Shown here: one piece after another, positions 18,759 to 26,860 of the stretch
Numbering within the stretch: position 1 is the first letter of the stretch
How the letters are laid out: every line of letters starts with the position of its first letter
Assembly: GCA_024232355.1 (NCBI GenBank)
Contig: JAAEPW010000436.1
Location: forward strand, 1 to 50,442
DNA from: Chloroflexota bacterium
GTDB lineage: Bacteria > Chloroflexota > Anaerolineae > B4-G1
Length of the DNA: 50,442 bases
Direction of reading: 5' to 3'
Translations under genes and position numbers: made by a program
The notes under the pieces: model-generated
The model's database searches: none
What the model saw: only the letters and a program-made list of their open reading frames with translations
What the model was told of the DNA's origin: nothing

Positions 18759-18787
18759 TTGACGTTAATGCCATGTTGAATTATACT
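18759..18787 (+). promoter_or_regulatory. Promoter of the rightward hybrid kinase
   Basis: TTGACG, 17 nt, TATACT. It leaves a leader of about 155 nt before ATG 18948. Confidence 0.6.
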
Positions 18788-18947
18788 GCAAGTGTGTTAA
18801 CAGCACGAATTATTCTACTATGCAGCATCAGAAACGCTATCGTAACGTAAATGAAACCTAGAGTATGCCCATTTTGAATTAAACTGTTCATGTACTTGAA
18901 TATATTCAGGAATAATATCACTGTGGCTTTTCTCAAGGGAGAATGAA

Positions 18948-20369
18948 ATGGCAGGTGAACGCGTGTTGGTAGTGGACGATAGTTTGGTCTATCGAGACCT
19001 GCTCGTCCATCACGTACTGAAACCCGGTGGCTACAAAGCACTGACGGCAAACGACGGCGAGGCGGGACTACAAGTTGCTCAAGAACAGTTGCCCGACTTG
19101 ATCATTATGGATATGCAAATGCCGGGAATGACCGGTATCCAGGTTCTAGAGGCACTCTACGACGCTGGCAGCGAGATTCCCGTCATTATGATGACGCTTC
19201 ATGGTTCAGAGGATTTGGCCGTGCGAGCCTTTCGCCTGGGTGTGAAGGACTATGTGATCAAACCATTCGACATAGACGAAATGCTGATGGCTATGGACAA
19301 AGCCCTGAGCGAGGTACGCTTGCGGCGAGAGCGGGACACCCTGACACGAACCTTGAGAGCAGAGCGCCGCCAACTGGAAGCAGTTCTGATCAGCACTGAG
19401 GAAGGCATATTGTTGGTCGAGGATGATGAGACAGACAAAGTGATATTGGCCAACGATGCAGTCCGCCGGTCATTCAATATGAGCGATGACGTAACGGGTT
19501 TGCCATTGGCGACTGCACTCTGTGATGAAATCTTGGCTGACGTTTTTCACCGGGCCAAGGAAAACTCGGCCACTGCCCACGCAGAGATTCCTCTCTCCGA
19601 CGAACAGACCCTCAACGCGAACGTGACCCCTATCCCTGGGGTGGGACGGGTGGCCGTGATGCAAGACATCACGTATCTCAAGGAACTGGACCGGATGAAG
19701 TCCGAATTTGTCTCTACCGTTTCCCACGACTTGCGCTCTCCGCTCACATCGGTCAAAGGCTTTGCCGACCTGCTGCCTGTGGTAGGCCCACTTAACGAAC
19801 AGCAATTGTATTTTTTGGAAAAAATTCGAACCGGCGTTGATACCGTCACAGGAATGATCGGTGATTTGCTGGACTTGGGCCGCATCGAAGCCGAAGTTCG
19901 TATGGATATGGCATCATGCGATATGAAAGAAATTATCAAAAAATCAATAGAGGGCCAGGAAAGCCACGCCGAACTCAAAAAGCAAACGCTTGAGCTAGAG
20001 ATCGTGCCCAACTTGCCATCTGTACTGGGAAACTCGTTGCGGTTGGGCCAGGTGGTGTCCAATTTGGTTAGCAACGCCGTCAAATACACCCCAGAAGGGG
20101 GAAAAATCCTGGTTGATGCCTTTATCAAAGATGGTCAAGTAGTCGTAGAGATCAAAGATGATGGCATTGGTATCTCCAAGGAGGATATATCACATATCTT
20201 TGACAAGTTCTATCGCGTGGACCGGCCCGAAACCGAGGGCATTATTGGCAGCGGGTTGGGTTTGTCCATCGTCAAGACCATCGTCGAAAAGCACAGAGGG
20301 CGTATCTGGGTTGAAAGTGAGGTAGGCGAGGGTACTACCTTTGCCATTGTGCTGCCAGCTATTGATTGA
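18948..20369 (+). CDS. Hybrid sensor: REC - PAS-like - histidine kinase
   Basis: 473 residues. The receiver has VVDDS, D55 (IIMDMQMPG), MMTLHGS and DYVIKPF. A PAS-like segment (about 140-240; LISTEEGILLVEDDETDKVI ... VAVMQDITYLKELD) follows. The HisKA box is TVSHDLRSPLTS (H near 259) and the HATPase has NLVSNAVKYTPEGG, DDGIGIS, FDKFYRVD and GSGLGLSIVK. The receiver is close in sequence to that of the divergent gene, so the pair may be an old duplication. A GGGAG site precedes the ATG, and an intrinsic terminator follows. Confidence 0.92.
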   Translation: MAGERVLVVDDSLVYRDLLVHHVLKPGGYKALTANDGEAGLQVAQEQLPDLIIMDMQMPGMTGIQVLEALYDAGSEIPVIMMTLHGSEDLAVRAFRLGVKDYVIKPFDIDEMLMAMDKALSEVRLRRERDTLTRTLRAERRQLEAVLISTEEGILLVEDDETDKVILANDAVRRSFNMSDDVTGLPLATALCDEILADVFHRAKENSATAHAEIPLSDEQTLNANVTPIPGVGRVAVMQDITYLKELDRMKSEFVSTVSHDLRSPLTSVKGFADLLPVVGPLNEQQLYFLEKIRTGVDTVTGMIGDLLDLGRIEAEVRMDMASCDMKEIIKKSIEGQESHAELKKQTLELEIVPNLPSVLGNSLRLGQVVSNLVSNAVKYTPEGGKILVDAFIKDGQVVVEIKDDGIGISKEDISHIFDKFYRVDRPETEGIIGSGLGLSIVKTIVEKHRGRIWVESEVGEGTTFAIVLPAID

Positions 20370-20393
20370 CCCTCTTTGACGTCTATTCCCTCC

Positions 20394-20416
20394 AAGCCCC
20401 GAAAGGGGCTTTTTTT
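20394..20416 (+). terminator. Intrinsic terminator after the hybrid kinase
   Basis: Stem AAGCCCC/GGGGCTT closed by a GAAA tetraloop, directly followed by a T run. Confidence 0.92.
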
Positions 20417-20420
20417 GTTC

Positions 20421-20453
20421 TCAAATGAAATGGGTGTGTTTCATTTCACTTGA
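20421..20453. repeat. Imperfect palindrome upstream of the Ser/Thr kinase gene
   Basis: TCAAATGAAATG and CATTTCACTTGA pair at 11 of 12 positions across a 9-nt spacer. It could be an operator for the gene at 20675; no protein can be assigned. Confidence 0.35.
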
Positions 20454-20674
20454 GAGAGAAAGGTGCGGTGTGAAATACCTATGAACATGATTTTGTGGAA
20501 AATTGAACATTGAATTGTCCGAATGAGCGCAAAATATCTCATAGTGAAATTGTCGCTTGACACCGTAGGTCAGTCAATGCGAGGAGGTTCCCGGAGATGC
20601 TAATTCACTTGCGAAAAACCCACAAACGACATATACTGACAAGAGACATCCTCACACAAAAAGGAACATAGCCT

Positions 20675-22933
20675 ATGCCCGAATCTACCCATCTCGGCAA
20701 ATACGAAATCCTCAAAGAAATCGGTCGTGGTGGCTTTGCCGTGGTCTACAAGGCCCGCGACCCCAAGTTGAAACAGGTGATGGCACTCAAGGTGTTGCAT
20801 AGTCACCTCGCTGGGGATCAGGACGTAGTGCAGCGCTTTCTGGGCGAGGCCAGCAAAGTCGTCCAACTCAAGCATCGGGGTATCGTGCGCATCTATGCGG
20901 TGGATGAGGACAAAGGCATCCCCTACATCGCTATGGATTATCTGCCAGGCGGCACGCTTGCCAAACGGCTGAGTGGCGAGCCGCTGCCATTGGATGGTGC
21001 GATCACCATCGTGGAGCAGGTTGCCGCAGCTCTCGATCATGCTCACAATCGTGAGTTGGTTCATCGGGATGTCAAGCCCGCCAACATCCTCTTTGACGAC
21101 GAAGGCGAAGCCGTGTTGGTTGACTTTGGGCTGGTCAAATCGCTGGCAGAAAGCGGGTTGACTAGCAAGGATACAATGATGGGCACGCCCGCGTATATGG
21201 CTCCTGAGCAAGCCAACACCGCCGCTGAGGTGGATGCTCGCGTAGACGTGTATGCCTTGGGCATCGTGGCCTACGAGATGCTGACAGGGCGTGTGCCCTT
21301 TGAGGCTGATTCACCTCTGACGGTGCTCAACGCTCACGGCAAAGAATCACCCCCTGATCTCTGCGCTCTCAACAAAAAATTGGACAAGAGTGTGGCAGCG
21401 GTGGTGCTCAAGGCTCTTGAAAAGAAATCCGAAAAGCGGTATCAGAGTGCGGGCGCATTTGCTCGCGCTCTACGCAAGGCGTGGCAGGCCGTCCACAAGG
21501 CTGCTCAAGCAAAGACCACATTGGCCGACCTGTACGCACGGGTACAGGAGGCAATGAAAGCAAACCAATGGGGCGCAGTGGTGAGTTTGTGCGTAGAGAT
21601 ACGCAACATTAACCCCGACTACCGTGACGTGAGCACATTACTGACACTGGCCGCGAGTCGAGTGATCGAAGAGGAGCAGAAACGTCAGCAAGAACGAGAG
21701 TGGGAGGAACAATACACGGATGCCCTAGAATTGTTGGAAAAGACAAAGTATGCCAAGGCCGTACAGGCATTGGCGGAAATTGCCGAGCAAGTTCCTGACT
21801 TTCGGGATGTGGGAGAAAGGCTGGAACAGGCCCGTACAGAGCTAGAGAAAGAGCAACTCTACGAGGCTGTGCTGGAAAAGCTGTCAGACGAGTGCTATGA
21901 CGAGGCTTGTGCAGACTTGTTGGATTTTCTCACATTGGCCCCTGATCACGCCGATGCTCGCGCGCGTTTACTGGAAACTGCCAAAGGACTGATGACGCAG
22001 CTTCAAGATGTACAGAGTGAACTGGACAGAGTTGGGATTGAAAACGAAACGGCGCGTACCCGCGTGGCCGAGCTAGAGACACAGCTAAAGCAAGTTCAGG
22101 CTGAACTGAAAAAGGTCAAGAGCAATCTGGAGAAATCGGCAAGTGATAATAAGACACTATGTGCTCGCATGGCTGGCCTGGAGGATAGATACCAGAGGAT
22201 AGGCAGTTATAATGAGGAACTGTGTGCCCGCGTAGCTAGTTTGGAGGATGAACTGAAGAATGCCCAAGTACAAGTATCCCAAAAGCCTCAGGGCGACCTT
22301 TGGACAAGTCCCATAGATGGTAAAGAGATGGTGCGTATCCCGGCAGGCAAGTTTCTTTACGGTGATGAGAATGTAGAACGGGAACTGCCTGAATTCTGGA
22401 TAGACAAGACACCCATCACCAATGTTGAGTATGCCCACTTTGTGGAGGTCACTGACTATGAACCGCCGAGTCACTGGAAAGGCAAGACCCCACCCAAGAA
22501 AATTGCCGATCACCCGGTGGTCAATGTTTCCTGGCACGATGCTGTGGCATACGCCGAGTGGGCAGAGAAGCGATTACCCATCGAGGCAGAGTGGGAGAAA
22601 GCGGCGCGCATTAATTTGTGGGAATATCCTTGGGGGAATCAACAACCAACGCCTGAACTATGCAACTTTGGTAACAATGTAGCGAGTACGACATCCGTGG
22701 GCAAGTATTCGCCAGATGGCGATAGTTACTATGGTTGTGTTGATATGGCAGGCAACGTTTGGGAGTGGACGGCGAGCGAGTGGGAAGGAGAAAGTGATCG
22801 CCGTGTGTTGCGTGGGGGCTCGTTCAATAACAATGAAACATATATCCGTACGTCTTATCGCATCAACAACTCACCCATCAACTATGGCATTGAGATAGGT
22901 TTTCGGTGTGTGGGTGCGATTCGTTTGCCTTGA
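20675..22933 (+). CDS. Ser/Thr protein kinase fused to a C-terminal FGE-sulfatase (C-type-lectin-like fold) domain
   Basis: 752 residues. The kinase domain (about 8-265) has IGRGGFAVVYKA, ALKVL, LVHRDVKPANILF (near 129), VDFGLVK (near 150), GTPAYMAPEQ and DVYALG, so it should be active. A helical, TPR-like part (about 290-430) and a heptad coiled coil (about 445-540) follow. The end (about 547-752) is an FGE-sulfatase domain: MVRIPAGKFLYGDE, PVVNVSWHDAVAYAEWA, RLPIEAEWEKAAR, GNVWEWTASEW, RVLRGGSFNNN and GFRCVG. The cysteine pair of true formylglycine enzymes is not evident, so this is probably a binding domain. The last 40 residues resemble a DGR variable region. No membrane helix or signal is visible. 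Confidence 0.92.
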   Translation: MPESTHLGKYEILKEIGRGGFAVVYKARDPKLKQVMALKVLHSHLAGDQDVVQRFLGEASKVVQLKHRGIVRIYAVDEDKGIPYIAMDYLPGGTLAKRLSGEPLPLDGAITIVEQVAAALDHAHNRELVHRDVKPANILFDDEGEAVLVDFGLVKSLAESGLTSKDTMMGTPAYMAPEQANTAAEVDARVDVYALGIVAYEMLTGRVPFEADSPLTVLNAHGKESPPDLCALNKKLDKSVAAVVLKALEKKSEKRYQSAGAFARALRKAWQAVHKAAQAKTTLADLYARVQEAMKANQWGAVVSLCVEIRNINPDYRDVSTLLTLAASRVIEEEQKRQQEREWEEQYTDALELLEKTKYAKAVQALAEIAEQVPDFRDVGERLEQARTELEKEQLYEAVLEKLSDECYDEACADLLDFLTLAPDHADARARLLETAKGLMTQLQDVQSELDRVGIENETARTRVAELETQLKQVQAELKKVKSNLEKSASDNKTLCARMAGLEDRYQRIGSYNEELCARVASLEDELKNAQVQVSQKPQGDLWTSPIDGKEMVRIPAGKFLYGDENVERELPEFWIDKTPITNVEYAHFVEVTDYEPPSHWKGKTPPKKIADHPVVNVSWHDAVAYAEWAEKRLPIEAEWEKAARINLWEYPWGNQQPTPELCNFGNNVASTTSVGKYSPDGDSYYGCVDMAGNVWEWTASEWEGESDRRVLRGGSFNNNETYIRTSYRINNSPINYGIEIGFRCVGAIRLP
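22802..22912 (+). other. Candidate variable region (DGR-like) in the FGE domain
   Basis: The segment runs from RVLRGGSF to IGFRC. It has the exact layout of known DGR variable regions in FGE/CLec proteins: a fixed GGS(W/F)NNN start, clustered Asn, Tyr and Ile codons at surface positions (ACA, TAT, ATC, TAT, ATC, AAC, ATT) and a fixed GFR end. Codons such as ATC, TAT and ATT are what adenine mutation of AAY codons yields. No matching template repeat was seen in this window, and ordinary FGE domains share part of this motif. Confidence 0.35.
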
Positions 22934-23032
22934 ACTATGTTCGTGACACGGAGAACAAGTGGAACAGATAAACATGGTCTGTAATCGCAACGGACCTTGA
23001 TAACTGTGTTCAATCAGACGAGATAGGAGCAG

Positions 23033-23270
23033 TAGGGCAACTGCAGTTATATTCAGATTTGCCCGGGAAGGCTCCCAGCCCCCGTTCCGGGGGCATATTA
23101 GGGACGAAACTGTCTCGCGTGAGCCGCCCCCGAGACCCTGTACCCTTTGTCCCTGGGTCAAAGGACCAGGGGCTTGGCAGCACCTGTCCTGGACCGACAG
23201 GTACAGGGTTCAGGAAAAGTGCGGGGGTTATGAGCAAAGTGTCTCATACAAGATAAATGCAATTGCCCTA
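23033..23270. repeat. Nested inverted-repeat element (palindrome family copy C)
   Basis: Ends TAGGGCAACTGCA and TGCAATTGCCCTA are inverted copies. Inside are a GC-rich hairpin GCCCCCG-TTC-CGGGGGC (23078-23094), a 10-bp pair ACCCTGTACC/GGTACAGGGT (23135-23144 and 23200-23209) and ACCTGTC/GACAGGT. The part 23071-23136 resembles 46485-46568. Confidence 0.55.
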
Positions 23271-23402
23271 ATAGGAGCAGGCATCGACCTCTGACACCAA
23301 GATGGATGGGGAGAGAGTGCTGCCCTATGATGTGTGAATGGTCACCAATTGTTAAAAGCAAGTGTGGCGTAGGTGGGACGCGGCCTACACTTGTTAGAAT
23401 AC

Positions 23403-23433
23403 AAAAACGCTCAGGGCATTGTCACCCTGGGCG
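23403..23433 (-). terminator. Leftward intrinsic terminator of a decayed gene
   Basis: On the minus strand a 9-bp stem CGCCCAGGG/CCCTGAGCG (one C-A mismatch, 8-nt loop) is followed by TTTTTG. It lies 18 nt after the TAG at 23451. Confidence 0.55.
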
Positions 23434-23450
23434 CATTTCTATGTCAGTCA

Positions 23451-23970
23451 CTATCCCTCAATTTCCTCTGCCACCAAAGTCGGTACGTTTCTGAAAATCT
23501 CACGCAAACGATGCCTGTATTCAACTGTGGAACAAGTTCGTTGGTCATAGTTCTTGCCCAGCCAGGACATCTCTGCCTGTTTGGGTTTTGAGCCCCGCCT
23601 ATCACGGAAATATTGATGGTGATCTTGTGATCGCAGTATTGCGATAGGTGTGCGCCTAGGTCCAGGTTGCCGAGCTGCCAGCCGTTGTTGGGGTAGCGCA
23701 GTGGGCCGCGCAATACTCTAGTACTGTTCGGCGGAAATCCTTCGGCAGTTACTGCTCCAAGGGGATCGTCAGATCCCCGCCTAAATCGTTGTTTTTGCCG
23801 TTTTCGGAGCCAATTTTCGTCGCGCAGAGCCAGGATCTGACGATCCCTGGCAAGCATGGGCGTTCAGAGGGTTTCCGAAAACTGCGGAAGGATTTCCGCC
23901 GCCATGTACTAGTGCCGGTTTCCTTGATGATGGTTGCTGCCAAGTAAATTGACATGCTCATCGGTAGCGG
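23451..23970 (-). pseudogene. Possible decayed small gene interrupted by a MITE-like element
   Basis: On the minus strand an ATG near 23961 opens a short segment (IYLAATIIKETGT) that runs into the MITE-like insert. Beyond the insert the sequence LRYPNNGWQLGNLDLGAHL reads in one frame, and after about 23640 the coding-like signal moves to another frame (NYDQRTCSTVEYRHRLREIF ... VAEEIEG) ending at TAG 23451 just before a terminator. This is the pattern of a gene broken by insertion and a frameshift. I do not recognise the product, and the coding signal is weak. Confidence 0.3.
23718..23912. mobile_element. 187-bp MITE-like element flanked by CTAG
   Basis: The element spans 23722-23908 and has CTAG on both sides. 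The inverted ends share CGGCGGAAATCCTTC and GCAGTT within about 28 nt, and a second inner pair shares GGGATCGTCAGATCC, itself a small palindrome. There is no coding capacity. The size, ends and 4-bp CTAG flank fit a non-autonomous element moved by an IS5-type transposase, which duplicates YTAR sites; CTAG is self-complementary, so it could instead be part of the ends. Confidence 0.6.
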
Positions 23971-24402
23971 ATTTACATCAAGAACGCGCTAGAATTTACA
24001 CTATGGGTTGGAGTGGATTGCCGGATACAGGTCACTGGCGGTAATTCAGAATGAATGTCAGGTGCAAAGCATCGCTCAAGCTGGATCCATCGCGTATCGT
24101 GACATTCACTCCATTGTAACAGAATTGTAACTCGCCCAAGCGCAAATATGTCGTACCATGTGAGAAATCTGTGGTATTGGTTATTAAATGGTTAAAAGTG
24201 ATAATGTGTTAATGATGACGGGGGTCCTGTTCTGGGGGACTGTGAACCACTCTGTTTCCCCAAAGGTGACTCACACACCGTCAAAAACAGTCTTCGTCGT
24301 AAATAATAGGTGTGGGAGGCCGCCTCATTGGTCGGTGAACAAAATTGACCCCAGACGAACTCTGGCACAGTTCGTCAATATCTCAAACTGGGGAGGTGGC
24401 TT

Positions 24403-25458
24403 GTGGCCCTAAATTGTCGAGAATGTATAACGCTCGAAGAATGCATTCAGGAGAGTGACCGTGCTCCCGGAGTCAAGGAAATGGTGCTTTGCACCTTTGA
24501 GACAGGACGGGATACTCAAGAGTTGTGGGGTGAATTGCAGAGAGAGTGCCTAATCGTTCAACGGTCGCAGCAGAATGGTCGCACTCTCTTGAGCCAACGG
24601 TTGAGGGCCCAGGCCAAAGAGGCTGGCGAGGAACCCAAAAATGCTACTCTGCCTTCTCCTCCAGCGACTCCTATCGTCGCCCATAAACCGGTCAGGAAAT
24701 CAGTCCGCGCCCGCTCGAAAAAACCCAAGGACAAAACGGAAGAAAAGAAAACGGTCGTCTCTTGTCATTGTCTGGCCCCGCAAAATGGGCATCCTCGGAT
24801 CGCTCTGCCCGCACACGGTGAGATCACACTGGGTCGTTTCGATTTGCAGGGCAACGTCGCCCCCGATGTAGACTTGAGTCATTATGACCAAGACGATCAC
24901 CTCGTCTCCCGCAAACACGCTCGCATCGTCGGCCGCCACGACCGTCACTATATCGAGGACTTGCACAGTGCCAACGGTACCAAGATCAACGAGGACAGGC
25001 TCTTGTCTGGCCAAAAATTACCACTACAATCCGGTGACCGAATCACATTGGGGGATGTCGCATTTACCTACACGCCCGTTTCCAAGATGCAGATTGCCCC
25101 ACCGACCGCGCCATCCCATGCCTATCTGTGGGTTGCGTTCACCGGCAATCGGTTTTCCCTACCCTCGTGGGGGGAGGTGGTTATTGGTCGAAGTGACCAC
25201 ACGAGAGGCATCATCCCTGATATTGACCTGAGCGAGGAAGGAGAAGCCGCCCAGGTCGTGACCCGGCGTCACGTCAAGATCATCGCCCGCGACGGTCATC
25301 ACTTTGTGGAGGACTTGGGCAGTACCAATAGCACCAAGCTCAACGGCGCGCGCATCGAGAGCAAAGAGTTTGGCCCATTGAACCCCGGCGACCACATCTG
25401 GCTGGGGGGATGCGTTCTGATTTATAGAACAGAGATGGAACACAGCCTGGAGCTTTGA
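24403..25458 (+). CDS. Tandem FHA-domain protein
   Basis: 351 residues from GTG 24403, with GGAGG 6 nt upstream. A Cys-bearing N-terminus (CRECITLEEC) and a basic linker (RKSVRARSKKPKDKTEEKK) precede two forkhead-associated domains. The first (about 130-230) has LGRFD, VSRKHARI and EDLHSANGTKIN; the second (about 245-345) has IGRSD, VTRRHVKI and EDLGSTNSTKLN. FHA domains bind phosphothreonine, so it is a likely partner or substrate of the Ser/Thr kinase 1.5 kb upstream. The N-terminal cysteines may bind metal. It ends before an intrinsic terminator. Confidence 0.9.
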   Translation: MALNCRECITLEECIQESDRAPGVKEMVLCTFETGRDTQELWGELQRECLIVQRSQQNGRTLLSQRLRAQAKEAGEEPKNATLPSPPATPIVAHKPVRKSVRARSKKPKDKTEEKKTVVSCHCLAPQNGHPRIALPAHGEITLGRFDLQGNVAPDVDLSHYDQDDHLVSRKHARIVGRHDRHYIEDLHSANGTKINEDRLLSGQKLPLQSGDRITLGDVAFTYTPVSKMQIAPPTAPSHAYLWVAFTGNRFSLPSWGEVVIGRSDHTRGIIPDIDLSEEGEAAQVVTRRHVKIIARDGHHFVEDLGSTNSTKLNGARIESKEFGPLNPGDHIWLGGCVLIYRTEMEHSLEL

Positions 25459-25505
25459 CCCGCCGGGGAGAATTAGGACGAATAAAATAATCCGAGTCAA
25501 GTAGC

Positions 25506-25534
25506 AAAGATGGGGAAAATCCCCATCTTTTTTT
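25506..25534 (+). terminator. Intrinsic terminator after the FHA gene
   Basis: A perfect 10-bp stem AAAGATGGGG/CCCCATCTTT with a 5-nt loop and a T run. Confidence 0.92.
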
Positions 25535-25584
25535 GTACTTTGGCCGAGGGCATGCTATACTAAAACGCAATAGGAGGCAGCTCT

Positions 25585-26772
25585 ATGGCAAACGATGGCT
25601 CCCAACCCGCTGCGGTTTCGCTCCCCTTGAATCACGTGCGCGTGCTCGACCTCTCCCGGCTTTTACCCGGCCCCTACTGTTCTCGCATCCTGGCAGACTT
25701 TGGCGCCGAGGTCATCAAGATCGAACTGCCCGATGGCAGTGACTGGGTGCGGCACGTCCCACCGTTGGTGAATGGGGAAGGCGCGCTGTTCCAGGCCCTC
25801 AACCAGGGCAAGAAAAGTCTCACCCTGAACCTCAAATCCGACGAGGGGCGGGCCGTCTTGCTGCGATTGGTCGAGACTGCCGACGTGCTTTTGGAGAGCT
25901 TTCGCCCTGGCGTGATGGAACGGCTGGGCGTAGGATACGAGCGATTGTCAAAAGCCAATGCCCGCCTGATCTATTGCTCTCTGAGCGGGTACGGGCAGGA
26001 CGGTCCGTACCGGGAGCGTCCTGGCCACGACCTGAATTTCATCGGATTGACGGGTTTGCTCGATCTGACCGGATCGCGTAAAGGGCCACCCACCATCCCT
26101 GGCGTGCCCATAGCCGACCTGAACGGTGCGCTGTGGGCAGCGTTCGGCATCCTGCTGGCGCTGATGACGCGGGAGCAAACAGGCCAGGGCCAGCGGGTAG
26201 ATGGGTCGCTCCTGGGCGGCGCGCTGGCATGCATGTCAATGGCGGTGGTTCACTCGTTGGGAGGTCAACCAGTTGAGCGAGGCGGCAGCACCCTGACTGG
26301 TGGCCTGGTCTGCTACAACGTGTACGAGACCAAGGATGGCAAATACGTGACGCTGGGTGCGCTAGAGGCGCAGTTTTGGACCGCTTTCTGCCAAGCGGCG
26401 GGGCGGGATGACCTCGTATCGCAGCAACTCGCCCCAGCAATCCCCGGCGAGCCGGCCTATGACGAATTGTGCGCGCTTTTCCGCACCCGCACGCGCCAAG
26501 AGTGGGTGGAGGCAATGGCCGGGGTGGACACTTGCTTTGAGCCGGTGTACGACGTGGAGGAGGCTCTCGCGTCCGCGCCAGTGCAGGCGCTGGAGATGGC
26601 GTCTGGCTATGGATTGCTCCCGCCAGTACGTCTCTCCGCTCAGCCCATACGCCCGGTAGAATGCACAGCGGCCCGTGCTCCCGCCTTGGGAGAGCACACC
26701 GTCACGTTATTGGCAGAATTGGGATACGATGCGGCAGCGATAGAAAATCTGCGAGAGCAGGGCGTGATATAG
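25585..26772 (+). CDS. CaiB/BaiF family (class III) CoA transferase
   Basis: 395 residues; AGGAGG lies 7 nt before the ATG. Hallmarks: VRVLDLSRLLPGPYCSRILADFGAEVIKIE cut here into its start LDLSRLLPGP, YCSLSGYGQDGPY, and GHDLNF whose D149 matches the catalytic aspartate of the family. PVPIADL-like (GVPIADLNGALWA) and the C-terminal VTLLAELGYD are also typical. It moves CoA between carboxylic acids; the acids are unknown. It is a single gene that ends at an inverted-repeat element. Confidence 0.93.
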   Translation: MANDGSQPAAVSLPLNHVRVLDLSRLLPGPYCSRILADFGAEVIKIELPDGSDWVRHVPPLVNGEGALFQALNQGKKSLTLNLKSDEGRAVLLRLVETADVLLESFRPGVMERLGVGYERLSKANARLIYCSLSGYGQDGPYRERPGHDLNFIGLTGLLDLTGSRKGPPTIPGVPIADLNGALWAAFGILLALMTREQTGQGQRVDGSLLGGALACMSMAVVHSLGGQPVERGGSTLTGGLVCYNVYETKDGKYVTLGALEAQFWTAFCQAAGRDDLVSQQLAPAIPGEPAYDELCALFRTRTRQEWVEAMAGVDTCFEPVYDVEEALASAPVQALEMASGYGLLPPVRLSAQPIRPVECTAARAPALGEHTVTLLAELGYDAAAIENLREQGVI

Positions 26773-26773
26773 T

Positions 26774-26860
26774 CTGATATCAGGGCTGTTCAGTTCTAAT
26801 TTTCCAAGGCTCTCAGCCACCATCATCGTTCTGTACGAGAACTGAACAACCTTGAATCAG
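26774..26860. repeat. Short inverted-repeat element between convergent genes (palindrome family copy A)
   Basis: The arms 26774-26797 and 26838-26860 are imperfect inverted copies sharing TGTTCAGTTCT. The left arm and TTTTCCAAGGCTCTCAGCC match the left part of the copy at 46457. The right arm supplies the stop codon of the leftward PIG-L gene. It may also serve as a two-way terminator, though it has no long T run. Confidence 0.6.

Larger units (their letters stand above)
18604..18947. other. Divergent intergenic region between two hybrid kinases
   Basis: 344 nt with no coding sequence. It holds a rightward promoter (18759-18787), a possible leftward -10 (18686-18691) and a perfect 10-bp inverted repeat CTGAACACAA/TTGTGTTCAG (18634-18643 and 18652-18661) in the leader of the leftward gene. 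The palindrome could be an operator or a leader hairpin. Confidence 0.6.
22934..24402. other. 1.47-kb palindrome-rich region without a convincing intact gene
   Basis: Between the kinase-FGE gene and the FHA gene no frame looks like an intact protein. It holds an inverted-repeat element (23033-23270), a leftward terminator (23403-23433), traces of a leftward gene ending at 23451, a 187-bp MITE-like insert (23722-23908), and about 490 nt (23913-24402) in which I see nothing beyond the FHA gene's ribosome site. Confidence 0.7.

Noticed and set aside
20675..22933. Active formylglycine-generating enzyme
   Set aside because: The catalytic cysteine pair expected near the C-terminus is not evident, and there is no sulfatase gene nearby; a binding role fits better.
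22934..24402. DGR template repeat or reverse transcriptase downstream of the kinase-FGE gene
   Set aside because: I looked for a near-copy of the GGCTCGTTCAATAACAATG segment and for a reverse transcriptase YxDD frame and saw neither in this stretch. The minus-strand phrase VLRG near 23690 does not continue like the variable region.
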